Positions 52,368-60,759 of a stretch of DNA of 64,000 nt are shown one piece after another. The stretch's first letter is position 1; every line of letters begins with the position of its first letter. Location of the stretch: NCBI GenBank assembly GCA_902791215.1, contig CADAUZ010000001.1, positions 189,369-253,368 of the forward strand. Direction: 5' to 3'. The notes beneath the pieces are model-generated. The model searched no databases. It was not told the origin of the DNA and saw only the letters and a list, made by a program, of their open reading frames with translations. The translations under genes and the position numbers were made by a program. Origin of the DNA: Oscillospiraceae bacterium (GTDB taxonomy: Bacteria; Bacillota; Clostridia; Oscillospirales; Oscillospiraceae).

Positions 52368-53231
52368 TTACTCTCCGATGGTCTCCAGCGCGGAAAGCGC
52401 ATCCTTTCGGAAGCCCTTGAGTGTCTTGATCAGGTTCTTTGCGCTGAATTCCGAACGCAGGCTGACCAGAAGCTTCATCGTCGCGGGGCGAAGGGCCTCT
52501 TCCAATTGGGCACTTGTCGATCCCAGAGCGGCCTCCTCATCGCCGGGTCTGTAATACGTCACATTGTCCGTGATCCCGTTGCCGTCGCTGTCGTTCAGAT
52601 ATAGATTAAACTCACCGTCGCCGGTAAGATCCATGCCCATGGTGTCGATCTCGCCGTCATGGTTAGAGTCGATCAGGGCAAAGTCCGCGATCCCGTCCTC
52701 GTTCAGGTCAAAGAACATCTCGTTTTTCGGGGACTGGCACAGGAGCTTTGCCATCTCCGGGTCCTCTTTCATCTTGGCCCGCATTCTGGCGAGGGTGCCG
52801 GTCTTGCCGAAGGTTTTGGCAGCCTCGTCGATGTGATCCCTGATTCCGAAGAGGCACTTCTTGATCTCCTCGGCATCGTTCGACTTCATGGCCGCGCGCA
52901 TACCGCCAAGCGCCTTCTCGATCCTCTCCTCACTCTCCTTGGAGATTCTGGAAAAGGTGGGCACATCCTGACCGTCGGGATAATACAGAACGGTATCGGC
53001 CTTTCCGTTTCCGTCGGAGTCGTAGTAATATAGATTCAGCTCACCGCTGCCGGTCTTGTCGAGGGCGAAGGTCTCGGGCATTCCGTTGCCCGTGGTGTCC
53101 ATAAACGCAAAGTCCATCTTTCCGTCCCCGTTCAGGTCCAGAAGGATCTCGTTCTTTGTGCCCGGCATCAGGAACTTTGCAATCTCGGGATTGCTCTTGA
53201 GGTACTTTCTCAGATTCGATGTAACGCTCAT
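52368..53231 (-). CDS. Cytoplasmic protein with two sets of Ca-binding EF-hand-like repeats
   Basis: 287 residues built as a duplication: each half has a PE(M/I)AK helical start, then three D-x-D/N-x-D-G loops (DLNGDGKMDFAFMD, DSDGNGKADTVLYY; then DLNEDGIADFALID, DSNHDGEIDTMGMD, DSDGNGITDNVTYY), then a helical bundle. The loops look like dockerin or thrombospondin type 3 Ca2+ sites. There is no signal peptide, which is odd for a Ca-repeat protein. GAGGTAGAAC precedes the ATG. Function unknown. Confidence 0.8.
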   Translation of the reverse strand: MSVTSNLRKYLKSNPEIAKFLMPGTKNEILLDLNGDGKMDFAFMDTTGNGMPETFALDKTGSGELNLYYYDSDGNGKADTVLYYPDGQDVPTFSRISKESEERIEKALGGMRAAMKSNDAEEIKKCLFGIRDHIDEAAKTFGKTGTLARMRAKMKEDPEMAKLLCQSPKNEMFFDLNEDGIADFALIDSNHDGEIDTMGMDLTGDGEFNLYLNDSDGNGITDNVTYYRPGDEEAALGSTSAQLEEALRPATMKLLVSLRSEFSAKNLIKTLKGFRKDALSALETIGE

Positions 53232-53283
53232 GTTCTACCTCCAGATATTATAATTATGCGGTGTCGGGTATTTCGCTTTTTCG

Positions 53284-54741
53284 TTATCTCAGCACGTACT
53301 GGTCGTCCTGCCAGTAGTCGGTGCCCTTGACGCCGTTGGCATTGGCGCGATAGGCGGGCAGCTTGCCCTTGCGGCGCTGCCACTCGTAGTCGCGCAGGGC
53401 GGCGATGGCGGGCTTGGCAAGGAGGATGATGACGGGGATGTTAATGATGACCATGAGGGCCTGCAGGAGGTCGGCAGTGTCCCACGCGAGGCCCGCGGAG
53501 ATGACCGCGCCCGCAAAGACCAGGGCGGTGGCGCACAGGCGGTAGATGACCATGAAGACCTTGCCCGGCTCCTTCTTCATGATGAAGCGCAGGCAGCCCT
53601 CGGTGTAGTAGTAGTTGCCGAGGAGGGTGGTGAAGGCGAAGAGGCAGACGGCCACCGCGATGAAGACCGGGCCGAAGCTGCCGAGGGCAGCGCCGGTGCA
53701 GGCCTGGACATAGGCAGCGCCCGCGGCCTCAGCGGTGGGCTCCACGCCGGAGAAGAGGCAGAGGAAGGCGGTGGCGGAGCAGATGAGCAGGGTGTCGATG
53801 AAGACGGAGAGCATTTGGACAAGGCCCTGCTTTGCCGGGTGGCTCACGTCGGCCGCGGCCGCCGCGTTGGGGGCCGAGCCCATACCGGCCTCGTTGGAGT
53901 ACAGGCCGCGCTTGATGCCCCACATGACGCAGGAGCCGGTGAAGCCGCCGAAGATGGCCTTGAAGTCAAAAGCGGACCGGAAAATGTTTTTGAACACCGC
54001 GCCGAAGCTGGAGATATGCGTAAAGATCACAATGAGGGAGACGATCACGTACAGCACGCCCATCACGGGCACGAGGATCTCGGTGACCTTGGTGAGTCTT
54101 TTTCCGCCGCCGAGGACGCAGATGCCAAACAGCACCGCGAGAACGCCGCCGACGATCATCGGCATATTCACCGTGAGACCGGCGACCTGAAACGTCTGCT
54201 TATAGAAGCTGAAGCCCTCGAAGGTGCTCTGGGTGTTGTAGGCCGCGAGCATGTTGTAGCCCACCACGTAGGTGAGGATCAGGACAATGGCGAAGATCAC
54301 GCCCAGCCAGCGCTGGCCCAGGCCCTGCTCCATGTAGTAGGAGGGGCCGCCGTAGCTGTGGCCCTCGCTGTCGCGCTTCTTGTAGATCTGGGCGAGGGTG
54401 GACTCCACAAACGCGGAGGCACCGCCGAGGATCGCCGTGATCCACATCCAGAAGATCGCGCCCGCGCCGCCGAGGCAGATAGCCGTCGAGACACCCATGA
54501 TGTTGCCGGTGCCGACGCGTGAGGCCGTCGAGACCATGAGCGCGCCGAAGGAGGAGGTCGCGCCGAGGTTCACGGGCTTTTCCTTCACGACGCGGATGGA
54601 CTCCGCAAACAGGCGGAACTGCAAGAATTTCAGGCGGAAGGTGAAATAAAGGCCCGCCAGGACCAGGATCAGCGGCACCACGTAAGGCTTGTACAGTATG
54701 CCGCTGACGGCATTGACTACGTTGTCGATGGAATTGAGCAT
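53284..54741 (-). CDS. Alanine/glycine:cation symporter (AGCS family)
   Basis: 485 residues, about eleven membrane segments. Family signatures GTGNIMGVSTAICLGGAGAIFWMW and GMGSAPNAAAAADVSHPAKQGL are present. Imports alanine or glycine with Na+ or H+. The start MLNSID at 54741 has AGGAG 10 bases upstream; the longer open frame upstream lacks a ribosome site. Promoter at 54787-54815. Divergent from the ParB-like gene. Confidence 0.93.
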   Translation of the reverse strand: MLNSIDNVVNAVSGILYKPYVVPLILVLAGLYFTFRLKFLQFRLFAESIRVVKEKPVNLGATSSFGALMVSTASRVGTGNIMGVSTAICLGGAGAIFWMWITAILGGASAFVESTLAQIYKKRDSEGHSYGGPSYYMEQGLGQRWLGVIFAIVLILTYVVGYNMLAAYNTQSTFEGFSFYKQTFQVAGLTVNMPMIVGGVLAVLFGICVLGGGKRLTKVTEILVPVMGVLYVIVSLIVIFTHISSFGAVFKNIFRSAFDFKAIFGGFTGSCVMWGIKRGLYSNEAGMGSAPNAAAAADVSHPAKQGLVQMLSVFIDTLLICSATAFLCLFSGVEPTAEAAGAAYVQACTGAALGSFGPVFIAVAVCLFAFTTLLGNYYYTEGCLRFIMKKEPGKVFMVIYRLCATALVFAGAVISAGLAWDTADLLQALMVIINIPVIILLAKPAIAALRDYEWQRRKGKLPAYRANANGVKGTDYWQDDQYVLR

Positions 54742-54786
54742 GTGTCTTTTTCTCCTGATTCGATAGTATTGCAAAATGGCTATATT

Positions 54787-54815
54787 ACTATAACGGATTT
54801 TCAAGCTGTATGCAA
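54787..54815 (-). promoter_or_regulatory. Promoter of the alanine symporter
   Basis: Minus-strand TTGCAT (54815-54810) and TATAGT (54792-54787) with 17-base spacing. Confidence 0.65.
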
Positions 54816-54925
54816 GAGCAAATTTCCCGATAAAAAATTGCGGGCCGCTATGCGCTTTCGCCCGCTTTTTCACAATATCCGGTATATGCTGTGCGTATCA
54901 AACCACAATATAGGAGGTAATTCTA

Positions 54926-55753
54926 TTGCAGGCGACACGTACCCGGCCGGGAGTCCGGCGGGGAAATATTGTCTGGCTGCCGGCGGAGGACATCGCGCCC
55001 AACCCCGTGCAGCCGCGTAAGCTGTTTGACGAAAAATCCCTCGAGGAGCTGAGTCAGAGTATTCGCAGCTACGGCATTCTGAATCCTTTGACCGTGCGCT
55101 GCCGGGGCGGGAAGTATGAGCTGGTGGCCGGTGAGCGGCGATTGCGGGCTGCCAGGCTCGCGGGGCTGGAGGAGGTGCCGTGCATCCTGCTGGATGTGAA
55201 CATGGAGGACGCGAGCCTCATCGCGCTGATCGAAAACCTCCAGCGCCGGGACCTGGACTTTATCGAAGAAGCCGTGGGGCTAAGCCGCCTCATCCGCATG
55301 TTTGGCATGAGCCAGGAGGAGGCGGCAAAGCGCATCGGAAAATCCCAGTCGGCGGTGGCGAACAAGCTGCGTCTTTTGAAGCTGCCGCGGGACGTGCTGG
55401 AAAACCTCCGCAGCTACGGTCTGAGCGAGCGGCACGGCCGGGCGCTGCTCAGGCTCACGGACCCGAACGCCCAGCGCATGGCCCTCGAGTACATCGCGAC
55501 AAACGCCCTGACCGTGGCGGCGACGGAGGAATACATAGAGGCACTGCTCTCCTCCCCCGCCGAAGAGCCGGAAAAGCCGGAGCCCAGGCGCACGCTCATT
55601 TTGAAGGACGTGCGGGTGTTCCTCAACAGTCTCAACCGCTCGCTGGACCTGATGAAGCAGGGCGGCATCGCCGCGGGCGTGCACCGCGAGGAGACGGAGG
55701 ATTCACTGATCCTCACGATTTCAATACCGAAGAGCCGGGCGAATGCGCCGTGA
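54926..55753 (+). CDS. ParB/Noc-family nucleoid protein
   Basis: 275 residues. The ParB N-terminal domain (PNPVQPRKLFDEKSLEELSQSI, the CTP-binding GERRLRAAR) and the HTH region (MSQEEAAKRIGKSQSAVANKLRLL) are intact, followed by a linker and a C-terminal dimerisation-type segment. Members bind parS- or NBS-like sites and slide on DNA as CTP-dependent clamps. It starts with TTG (AGGAGG 8 bases upstream). No parA or origin genes are adjacent, and no obvious parS (TGTTNCACGTGAAACA) is seen nearby, so it may be the Noc-like or an orphan copy. Its 3' end overlaps the convergent cyclo-ligase gene by 41 bases. Confidence 0.88.
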   Translation: MQATRTRPGVRRGNIVWLPAEDIAPNPVQPRKLFDEKSLEELSQSIRSYGILNPLTVRCRGGKYELVAGERRLRAARLAGLEEVPCILLDVNMEDASLIALIENLQRRDLDFIEEAVGLSRLIRMFGMSQEEAAKRIGKSQSAVANKLRLLKLPRDVLENLRSYGLSERHGRALLRLTDPNAQRMALEYIATNALTVAATEEYIEALLSSPAEEPEKPEPRRTLILKDVRVFLNSLNRSLDLMKQGGIAAGVHREETEDSLILTISIPKSRANAP

Positions 55754-56297
55754 TGCCAGCCTCGGTCACGACGAAATCCATCCATATATCGTGCGCGTCC
55801 ATCGGCAGGGCGTCGGCCAGCATTTTCCCGTAGCACAGGCACAGCGTCGGGCAGGCTTGTCGGTGCAGGAAGCGGTCGTAATAGCCCGCGCCGTGGCCCA
55901 AGCGCGCGCCGTCCTTTGCTGCTGTGATGCAGGGTACCACCGCAAGGTCGAGCGCCCCCGGCTCCGCCGCTTCGCCGTCCGCGGGCGGCTCAGGGATGCC
56001 GTGGGTACCGGGACGCAGCTCTTCAAGGCTCCGGATGCGCACGGCCTTCATCACCCGCTCCGGGCAGCACAGCGGCACATAGACGCTTTTCCCGGCCTTG
56101 AGCGCCGCGTCGATCAGGGCGCGGGTGTCGGGCTCGGCCCACATGCTGACGTAGAGAAAAACGTTCCGGGACACGCGCCAGGCTTCGCTTTGCAGCACCG
56201 CGTCACGGATGGCGCGGTCGGCTGCGGCGCGGTATTCCGATGTCAAAGCCGCGCCGCGGGCCTTGAACGCGCGGCGCAGCTCCTGCTTTGTGTGCAT
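55713..56297 (-). CDS. 5-formyltetrahydrofolate cyclo-ligase
   Basis: 194 residues. The N-terminal KQELRRAFKARGAAL Lys/Arg substrate-binding region and the C-terminal LGHGAGYYDRFL ATP-binding motif mark the enzyme, which converts 5-formyl-THF to methenyl-THF using ATP. ATG 56297 has GGAG upstream; the open frame before it covers repeats. It belongs to the same folate pool as folD. Confidence 0.93.
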   Translation of the reverse strand: MHTKQELRRAFKARGAALTSEYRAAADRAIRDAVLQSEAWRVSRNVFLYVSMWAEPDTRALIDAALKAGKSVYVPLCCPERVMKAVRIRSLEELRPGTHGIPEPPADGEAAEPGALDLAVVPCITAAKDGARLGHGAGYYDRFLHRQACPTLCLCYGKMLADALPMDAHDIWMDFVVTEAGITAHSPGSSVLKS

Positions 56298-56312
56298 GAT
56301 GGTTTCTCCTTT

Positions 56313-56420
56313 GGCCTCCCCTGCAAGGGAGGTGGCTTTGTCGCGAAACGGCAAAGACGAAGGGGTCCTTCCGGCTTGTTTCTTGGCTCCCCCATACCGC
56401 CGCAAGCGGCTGGGGGAGGC
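56313..56420. repeat. Palindromic repeat element between lysA and the cyclo-ligase
   Basis: Two hairpins, GCCTCCC-CTGCAA-GGGAGG and GGCTCCCCC...GGGGGAGGC with an inner CCGC/GCGG stem, flank TTTGTCGCG-AAACGGCAAAGACGAA. This type of GGCCTCCC...GGGGGAGG pair is a frequent non-coding repeat; it fills the 131-base gap. Confidence 0.6.
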
Positions 56421-56428
56421 AAGTTTCT

Positions 56429-57724
56429 TTACACATCCAACCCGCAGATCTCGTCGAAGCCCTCGCGGCGGACGGCGATATAGCTCTCGCCGCCGCGGAG
56501 CATGACCACCGGCGGGCGGCCCAGGCGGTTGTAGTTCGAGGCCATCGAATAATTATACGCCCCGGTGGTGCAGACGCAGACCCGGTCGCCGCGCTTAACG
56601 TCGGCGGGCAGGCTGACCGCGGGCTGGAGGATGTCGCCGCTTTCGCAGCAGCGGCCCGCCAGGTCAAAGACCGCTGTCTCCCCTCCCCTGTCCAGGGCGT
56701 GCAGGACGGTGTATCTTGCGCGGTACAGGCAATAGCGGGGGTTATCGGTCATGCCGCCGTCCACGATCACGTGGTTCTTGAAGCCCGGAATGTGCTTGAC
56801 GGCGCTGACCGTGTAGACGGTCATCCCCGCGTCGGCCGCGATACTGCGCCCCGGCTCCATGAGGATGAACGGCACAGGCAGGCCCGCCTCCGCAGCCCTC
56901 GCGCGGATGTGCTGCGCCAGGGCCGCGATCCGGGCGGGGATATCCGCCTGTTTGTCGCTGTCCGTATAGCGCACACCGTAGCCGCCGCCGAGGTCCAAGG
57001 TGCCCGTCACATAGCCGAGCTTCTCCTTGAGCTCCCGCATGAAGGCCAGCATCAGATCGGCGGTGTCCTCAAAGACAGACTCGTCGAAGACCATGGAGCC
57101 GACATGGCAGTGCAGGCCCTCGAGCTCCACGTTGGGCGTGTTCAGGGCGGCGCGGACAAATTCCAGCGCCTGGCCCGTGCCGATGGGGACGCCGAACTTC
57201 ACGTCCACGCGCCCGGTGTTCACCGCCTCATAGGTGTGCGGGTCGATGCCGGGCGTGACGCGCAGGAGGATCTTCTGCCGCACCCCGCGCGCTCCCGCCT
57301 CGCGATTCAGGGCCTCGAGTTCCTCGAGCCCGTCCACCACGAAGCCGCCGACGCCGTGGTCGAGGGCGTAGCGGATATCCGCGTCGGTCTTGCCGTCGCC
57401 GTGGAACCAGATGCGCTCCGCCGGGAAGCCCGCCTCCAGGGCGGTATGGATCTCGCCGCAGGAGACGCAGTCGACGCCCATCCCCTCCTCGGCCATGATG
57501 CGGTACATCTGCTTGAAGGAACAAGCCTTACTTGCAAAGAGCGGCATGGCTTTGTCGCCGAAGGCTGCGCGGAAGGCGGCCTTATACATGCGGCAGTTTT
57601 GGCGTATGCGCGCCTCGTCCATGAGGTAGAGGGGCGTGCCGTAGCGGTCGGCCAGGGCGGAGACGGACTGCCCGGCAAAGAGCAGCGCGCCGTCTGCGTT
57701 TCGTGTGATGTTGGAGCACAGCAT
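56429..57724 (-). CDS. lysA: Diaminopimelate decarboxylase
   Basis: 431 residues of the PLP fold-III decarboxylases. The PLP Lys is in FASKACSFK, the phosphate/Gly loop is DLGGGYGVRY, HCHVGS and the C-terminal CESGD motif (substrate Asp/Cys) are present. It makes lysine from meso-diaminopimelate. ATG 57724 follows AGGTGATACC; the upstream frame is spurious. No other lysine genes are adjacent. Confidence 0.94.
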   Translation of the reverse strand: MLCSNITRNADGALLFAGQSVSALADRYGTPLYLMDEARIRQNCRMYKAAFRAAFGDKAMPLFASKACSFKQMYRIMAEEGMGVDCVSCGEIHTALEAGFPAERIWFHGDGKTDADIRYALDHGVGGFVVDGLEELEALNREAGARGVRQKILLRVTPGIDPHTYEAVNTGRVDVKFGVPIGTGQALEFVRAALNTPNVELEGLHCHVGSMVFDESVFEDTADLMLAFMRELKEKLGYVTGTLDLGGGYGVRYTDSDKQADIPARIAALAQHIRARAAEAGLPVPFILMEPGRSIAADAGMTVYTVSAVKHIPGFKNHVIVDGGMTDNPRYCLYRARYTVLHALDRGGETAVFDLAGRCCESGDILQPAVSLPADVKRGDRVCVCTTGAYNYSMASNYNRLGRPPVVMLRGGESYIAVRREGFDEICGLDV

Positions 57725-57961
57725 GGTATCACCTGCTTTATTAAAAGTCCTGCGCATTTTAACACACTACCGAAATAAAGTCAAGGTATTTGCTTGAATA
57801 CAGAGGGATTTGCGGGTATAAAAACGATGAAGGGCGCGCTGCAAAATAGGCCTTCGACCGCAGAAGAAAACGCCGATCTGGAACAGAGCCAGGTCAATCA
57901 CGGTTGCTGTCGATAGTATGTACCCACATTGCGAGCCAAAGCAGCTATATACAATACCATA

Positions 57962-58125
57962 ATGCAGCACCGCACAATGCGGCAAGAGTAGATTCCGAGA
58001 AAATTTGCGTTCAGATGATGGCCCTTTTTCGCAGGCATACTTTGTGTATATCAAGAAAAAGTGACGAAATCAGGGCGCAAATTTTCCGGAAGATGCCGCA
58101 GGCGTATTGTGCGGTGTTGCCTCAA
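57962..58125. repeat. 164-base MITE-like element, second copy
   Basis: Ends GCAGCACCGCACAATGCGG and (complement) TTGAGGCAACACCGCACAAT match the terminal repeats of the 36328-36472 element, and the interior shares ACTTTGTGTATATCAAGAAAA and GTGACGAAATCAG. The left end is degraded. The right end reaches into the tetR gene's stop codon. The stretch 57725-57961 has no gene. Confidence 0.75.
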
Positions 58126-58718
58126 TCATCTGCTCCGTATGTTTGGATGAAATGATGACTGAATGCCTCGACTTGCCTGATCGCTTCCTCTGTCTTCTCC
58201 GGCTCCCGGTCACAAAGGTGAATCAGGGCAGAGATCGGCGCGGTATAGGCGAAGGCCAGCATCTTGGGATCGTCCCGGTGGAGAAGTCCTTTGTCCATCA
58301 TGCCGGTGAATACATGCGTGAACATGTCGGTCAGTCCGGTGAGGAAGTGCTTGGTTGCAAGCTCCCGCGCACGTACATCCCGGTACTGTTCCAGCGTCAG
58401 CACCTTGCGTGTCATGATGATCCTTTCGTCGCGGACAGTGAAGTTCACCATTCGCATGGTCATGTCCACCAGCCCCTCCGGCGAATCCGGCACAGGCGGC
58501 AAGTGCTCCGCCGAGCCAAAGTGTTCCCCATAGTAGGCGATCATTTGATCCAACAACGCGTTCCAAATTGCTTCCTTGCTCTCATAGTGTTTATAGACCC
58601 CGGACTTCACAAGCCCGAGCGATGCGCTCAATTCACGGATGTTTGTGCCTGCATAGCCGTTTTGTGAAAACATCTCCAGCGCAGCGGCAAGGATTCTCTC
58701 TTTCGTATCGTTTGCCAT
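58122..58718 (-). CDS. TetR-family regulator
   Basis: 198 residues. An N-terminal HTH (ERILAAALEMFSQNGYAGTNIRELSASLGLVKSGVYKHYESKEAIW pattern) and a helical ligand domain. GGAGG lies 5 bases before ATG 58718. It has a large palindromic operator in its own promoter, so it is probably autoregulated. No obvious divergent target gene follows in the next 600 bases; the acyltransferase and methyltransferase-STAS genes downstream on the same strand are read toward it and could be linked. The stop lies inside a MITE-like end. Confidence 0.85.
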   Translation of the reverse strand: MANDTKERILAAALEMFSQNGYAGTNIRELSASLGLVKSGVYKHYESKEAIWNALLDQMIAYYGEHFGSAEHLPPVPDSPEGLVDMTMRMVNFTVRDERIIMTRKVLTLEQYRDVRARELATKHFLTGLTDMFTHVFTGMMDKGLLHRDDPKMLAFAYTAPISALIHLCDREPEKTEEAIRQVEAFSHHFIQTYGADD

Positions 58719-58737
58719 CAGTACCTCCACGCGCAGT

Positions 58738-58786
58738 AAGTGACCTTTCGTTCACTCATTATAGTGAGCGAAAGGTCACTTGTCAA
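58738..58786 (-). promoter_or_regulatory. Promoter and palindromic operator of the TetR gene
   Basis: A 19-base inverted repeat (AAGTGACCTTTCGTTCACT at 58738-58756, complement at 58763-58781, one mismatch, 6-base centre) overlays a consensus promoter: minus-strand TTGACA (58786-58781), 17 bases, TATAAT (58763-58758). Confidence 0.85.
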
Positions 58787-59381
58787 GCTGCATAATTCAA
58801 TTTTCATCTTATTATCGTAGATAAGATGCAGATTCAGGGGACCGCAAACGATTCATTGCCGGCGCACCTTAGTCATATTCATTTTTTGCTCACATCATAC
58901 TGCAGGCGGTAGTCACAGCACGCGGCTCCTTCCGAAACCGCCGGAGGATGAGCGAAAGATCGTGTTAGCCATCGCTTACTATTGTACTGTATGAATGATT
59001 ATTTTTCAAGTCCCGGTGTTGAAAACAAAACGGACCGGAGCCACAGGAAGAACTGACCCTCCGCGTGACCGGCGCGGAGGGTCTCAGCAAGAGAGATCTT
59101 TGATTGCCGTACGCGCGGAGAGGTGTAAAAGCACGTTGGGATGAGGGAACTCCCGGCAATCATCAAGCATCTGATCTGATGAAAGCATAGCAGAAATCAG
59201 TTCTTTGCGGAAGCCCACCAGGGGGATGCAATTTTCACTTTGCTCATTTGACCCCGACAGGGATTTACAAATTCATGGGAGAACTCAAATGGGTATGACA
59301 ATACGCACACGCATCTCACAGCACACCATGAAGCTGGTGCTCAGCTTACGCATTGTCCGTTCTCCTCCCGGAATATGACCA
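58787..59381. other. Stretch without a recognisable gene
   Basis: No frame with a ribosome site. It contains a GACCCTCCGCG/CGCGGAGGGTC hairpin (59055-59083) and otherwise unremarkable sequence; short frames here do not look like known proteins. Confidence 0.55.
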
Positions 59382-60701
59382 TCAGGTTGCTGTTTTCCTG
59401 CGCCAACAAACACAAGGCGTTTTCTCTCTCGGCAGTTCATGCTTTGTAAGCCTTTTCGGAAACGGCCCCTCAGATTGAAACGGTATCCCGAGTTCCGTCA
59501 GGACAGCTTCAAAGGCATCCGTATATTTCTTCTCATCCAGAAGCTGCATGAAGCTGAGGAAAATCCTGTCTCCCACAGAGGATACTTCGAGCAGCACATG
59601 GCCTTCCACGATGAACACAAAGGAATCCACATAATCCGCGACTTCGCCCCAGTCCATCCAGCCTGTATAGTTGGAAATAAAGGTTCCGTGCCGGGCGTCT
59701 TTCCCTTGATAAGGATCATGCTTCTTGAAATATGTCAGCTTTTGTTTCTGCCCGTGGATCGTTTCCAGCTCTTCAAGGAAGCAGAATTCTTTTTTCAGTT
59801 CCGCAAAGCTGACACTGGGATCGGTCTGGAGGGCGATCTGCCCTCTTGTCATGGTCCCGAGCTTCTCCATATCCCATTGTAACTGCTCGCGCGTATAGTC
59901 CAAATGGACATGGCTGAGCAGATCAATATGGCTGTGCGGCATGCCGAGACTTGCCATAGGGTTATGCGCCGTCTCTCCGCCGATGACGCGGATCTTCTCC
60001 GGGAGCACCTTGTCCAGCGCCTTTGCCGTCACAACAAGGAAGAAGGAGGCTACGCTGGAGTCGTTATTCTTGACAAAGGACAGGATATCCTTCTGGGTAA
60101 ATGTATAGACCCGAAAATTGGGCTTTCTCTTAAACGGGTTATACATGCCGTTGAGATAATCCATTCCCAGAATTGCAGGCTTCTTGCTGTTGTAGCGGAA
60201 GATCGGCTGCTCCGTGCCCAGCATCTCAATTGTCGGCTCCTCTGCCTCACCCGGAAGCAGCGGGCTGTCCGGCTTGCGTATCGCCGGGGCGTTCGGCACA
60301 ACATGATATTTCTCTATGATGTACTGGTACACAGTTGTCATGACCCAGGGCTGTGCGCCTCTGCCGCCGCACAGGGCATGGCTGATGTAGAAGTTAATCT
60401 CCCGGCCTTCACACTGCACAAACAGCAGATGTTCGTTCACGGCACGGCTTCCCAGCTTGGGAAGATGCCATGTTTTGCCAAGGATAACAACTTCCTCCGC
60501 GTTCGGTTCGAGAACATATCCGCCGTCTTCATCCAGGCCGACCCTGACGGCAAAATAGGGATATCGCTTTATTGCGATATTCACGGCGGACTTGAGCTTT
60601 TCCACGTCCACCTTTTCCTTCATCACGACGCGAAGACGGATAATCATGGAGAAGATGGATTCGTCCTTATATAGTCTGAATGTATTGAGGCTGTATTTCA
60701 T
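59382..60701 (-). CDS. Condensation/alcohol-acetyltransferase-like acyltransferase with altered HxxxD motif
   Basis: 439 residues with the two-lobed chloramphenicol-acetyltransferase/NRPS-condensation fold: the start (SIFSMIIRLRVVMKEKVDVEKLKSAVNIAIKRYPYF) and DWGE-type latch (TGWMDWGEVADYVDSF) match PapA5/AtfA-like enzymes, which join acyl groups to alcohols or amines. The active-site motif is SHALCGGRG, so the usual HxxxDG Asp is Gly. AAGGAG precedes the ATG. The methyltransferase-STAS gene ends 58 bases upstream, so the two are one operon. Confidence 0.78.
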   Translation of the reverse strand: MKYSLNTFRLYKDESIFSMIIRLRVVMKEKVDVEKLKSAVNIAIKRYPYFAVRVGLDEDGGYVLEPNAEEVVILGKTWHLPKLGSRAVNEHLLFVQCEGREINFYISHALCGGRGAQPWVMTTVYQYIIEKYHVVPNAPAIRKPDSPLLPGEAEEPTIEMLGTEQPIFRYNSKKPAILGMDYLNGMYNPFKRKPNFRVYTFTQKDILSFVKNNDSSVASFFLVVTAKALDKVLPEKIRVIGGETAHNPMASLGMPHSHIDLLSHVHLDYTREQLQWDMEKLGTMTRGQIALQTDPSVSFAELKKEFCFLEELETIHGQKQKLTYFKKHDPYQGKDARHGTFISNYTGWMDWGEVADYVDSFVFIVEGHVLLEVSSVGDRIFLSFMQLLDEKKYTDAFEAVLTELGIPFQSEGPFPKRLTKHELPREKTPCVCWRRKTAT

Positions 60702-60759
60702 GCAGATGTCTCCTTACGCATCGCAGCTTGATCTTCATGAGCAGCGAAGACTTGACATA

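Noticed and set aside
54742..54925. parS site near the ParB-like gene
   Set aside because: No sequence close to the TGTTNCACGTGAAACA consensus or its Noc variant was found by eye.
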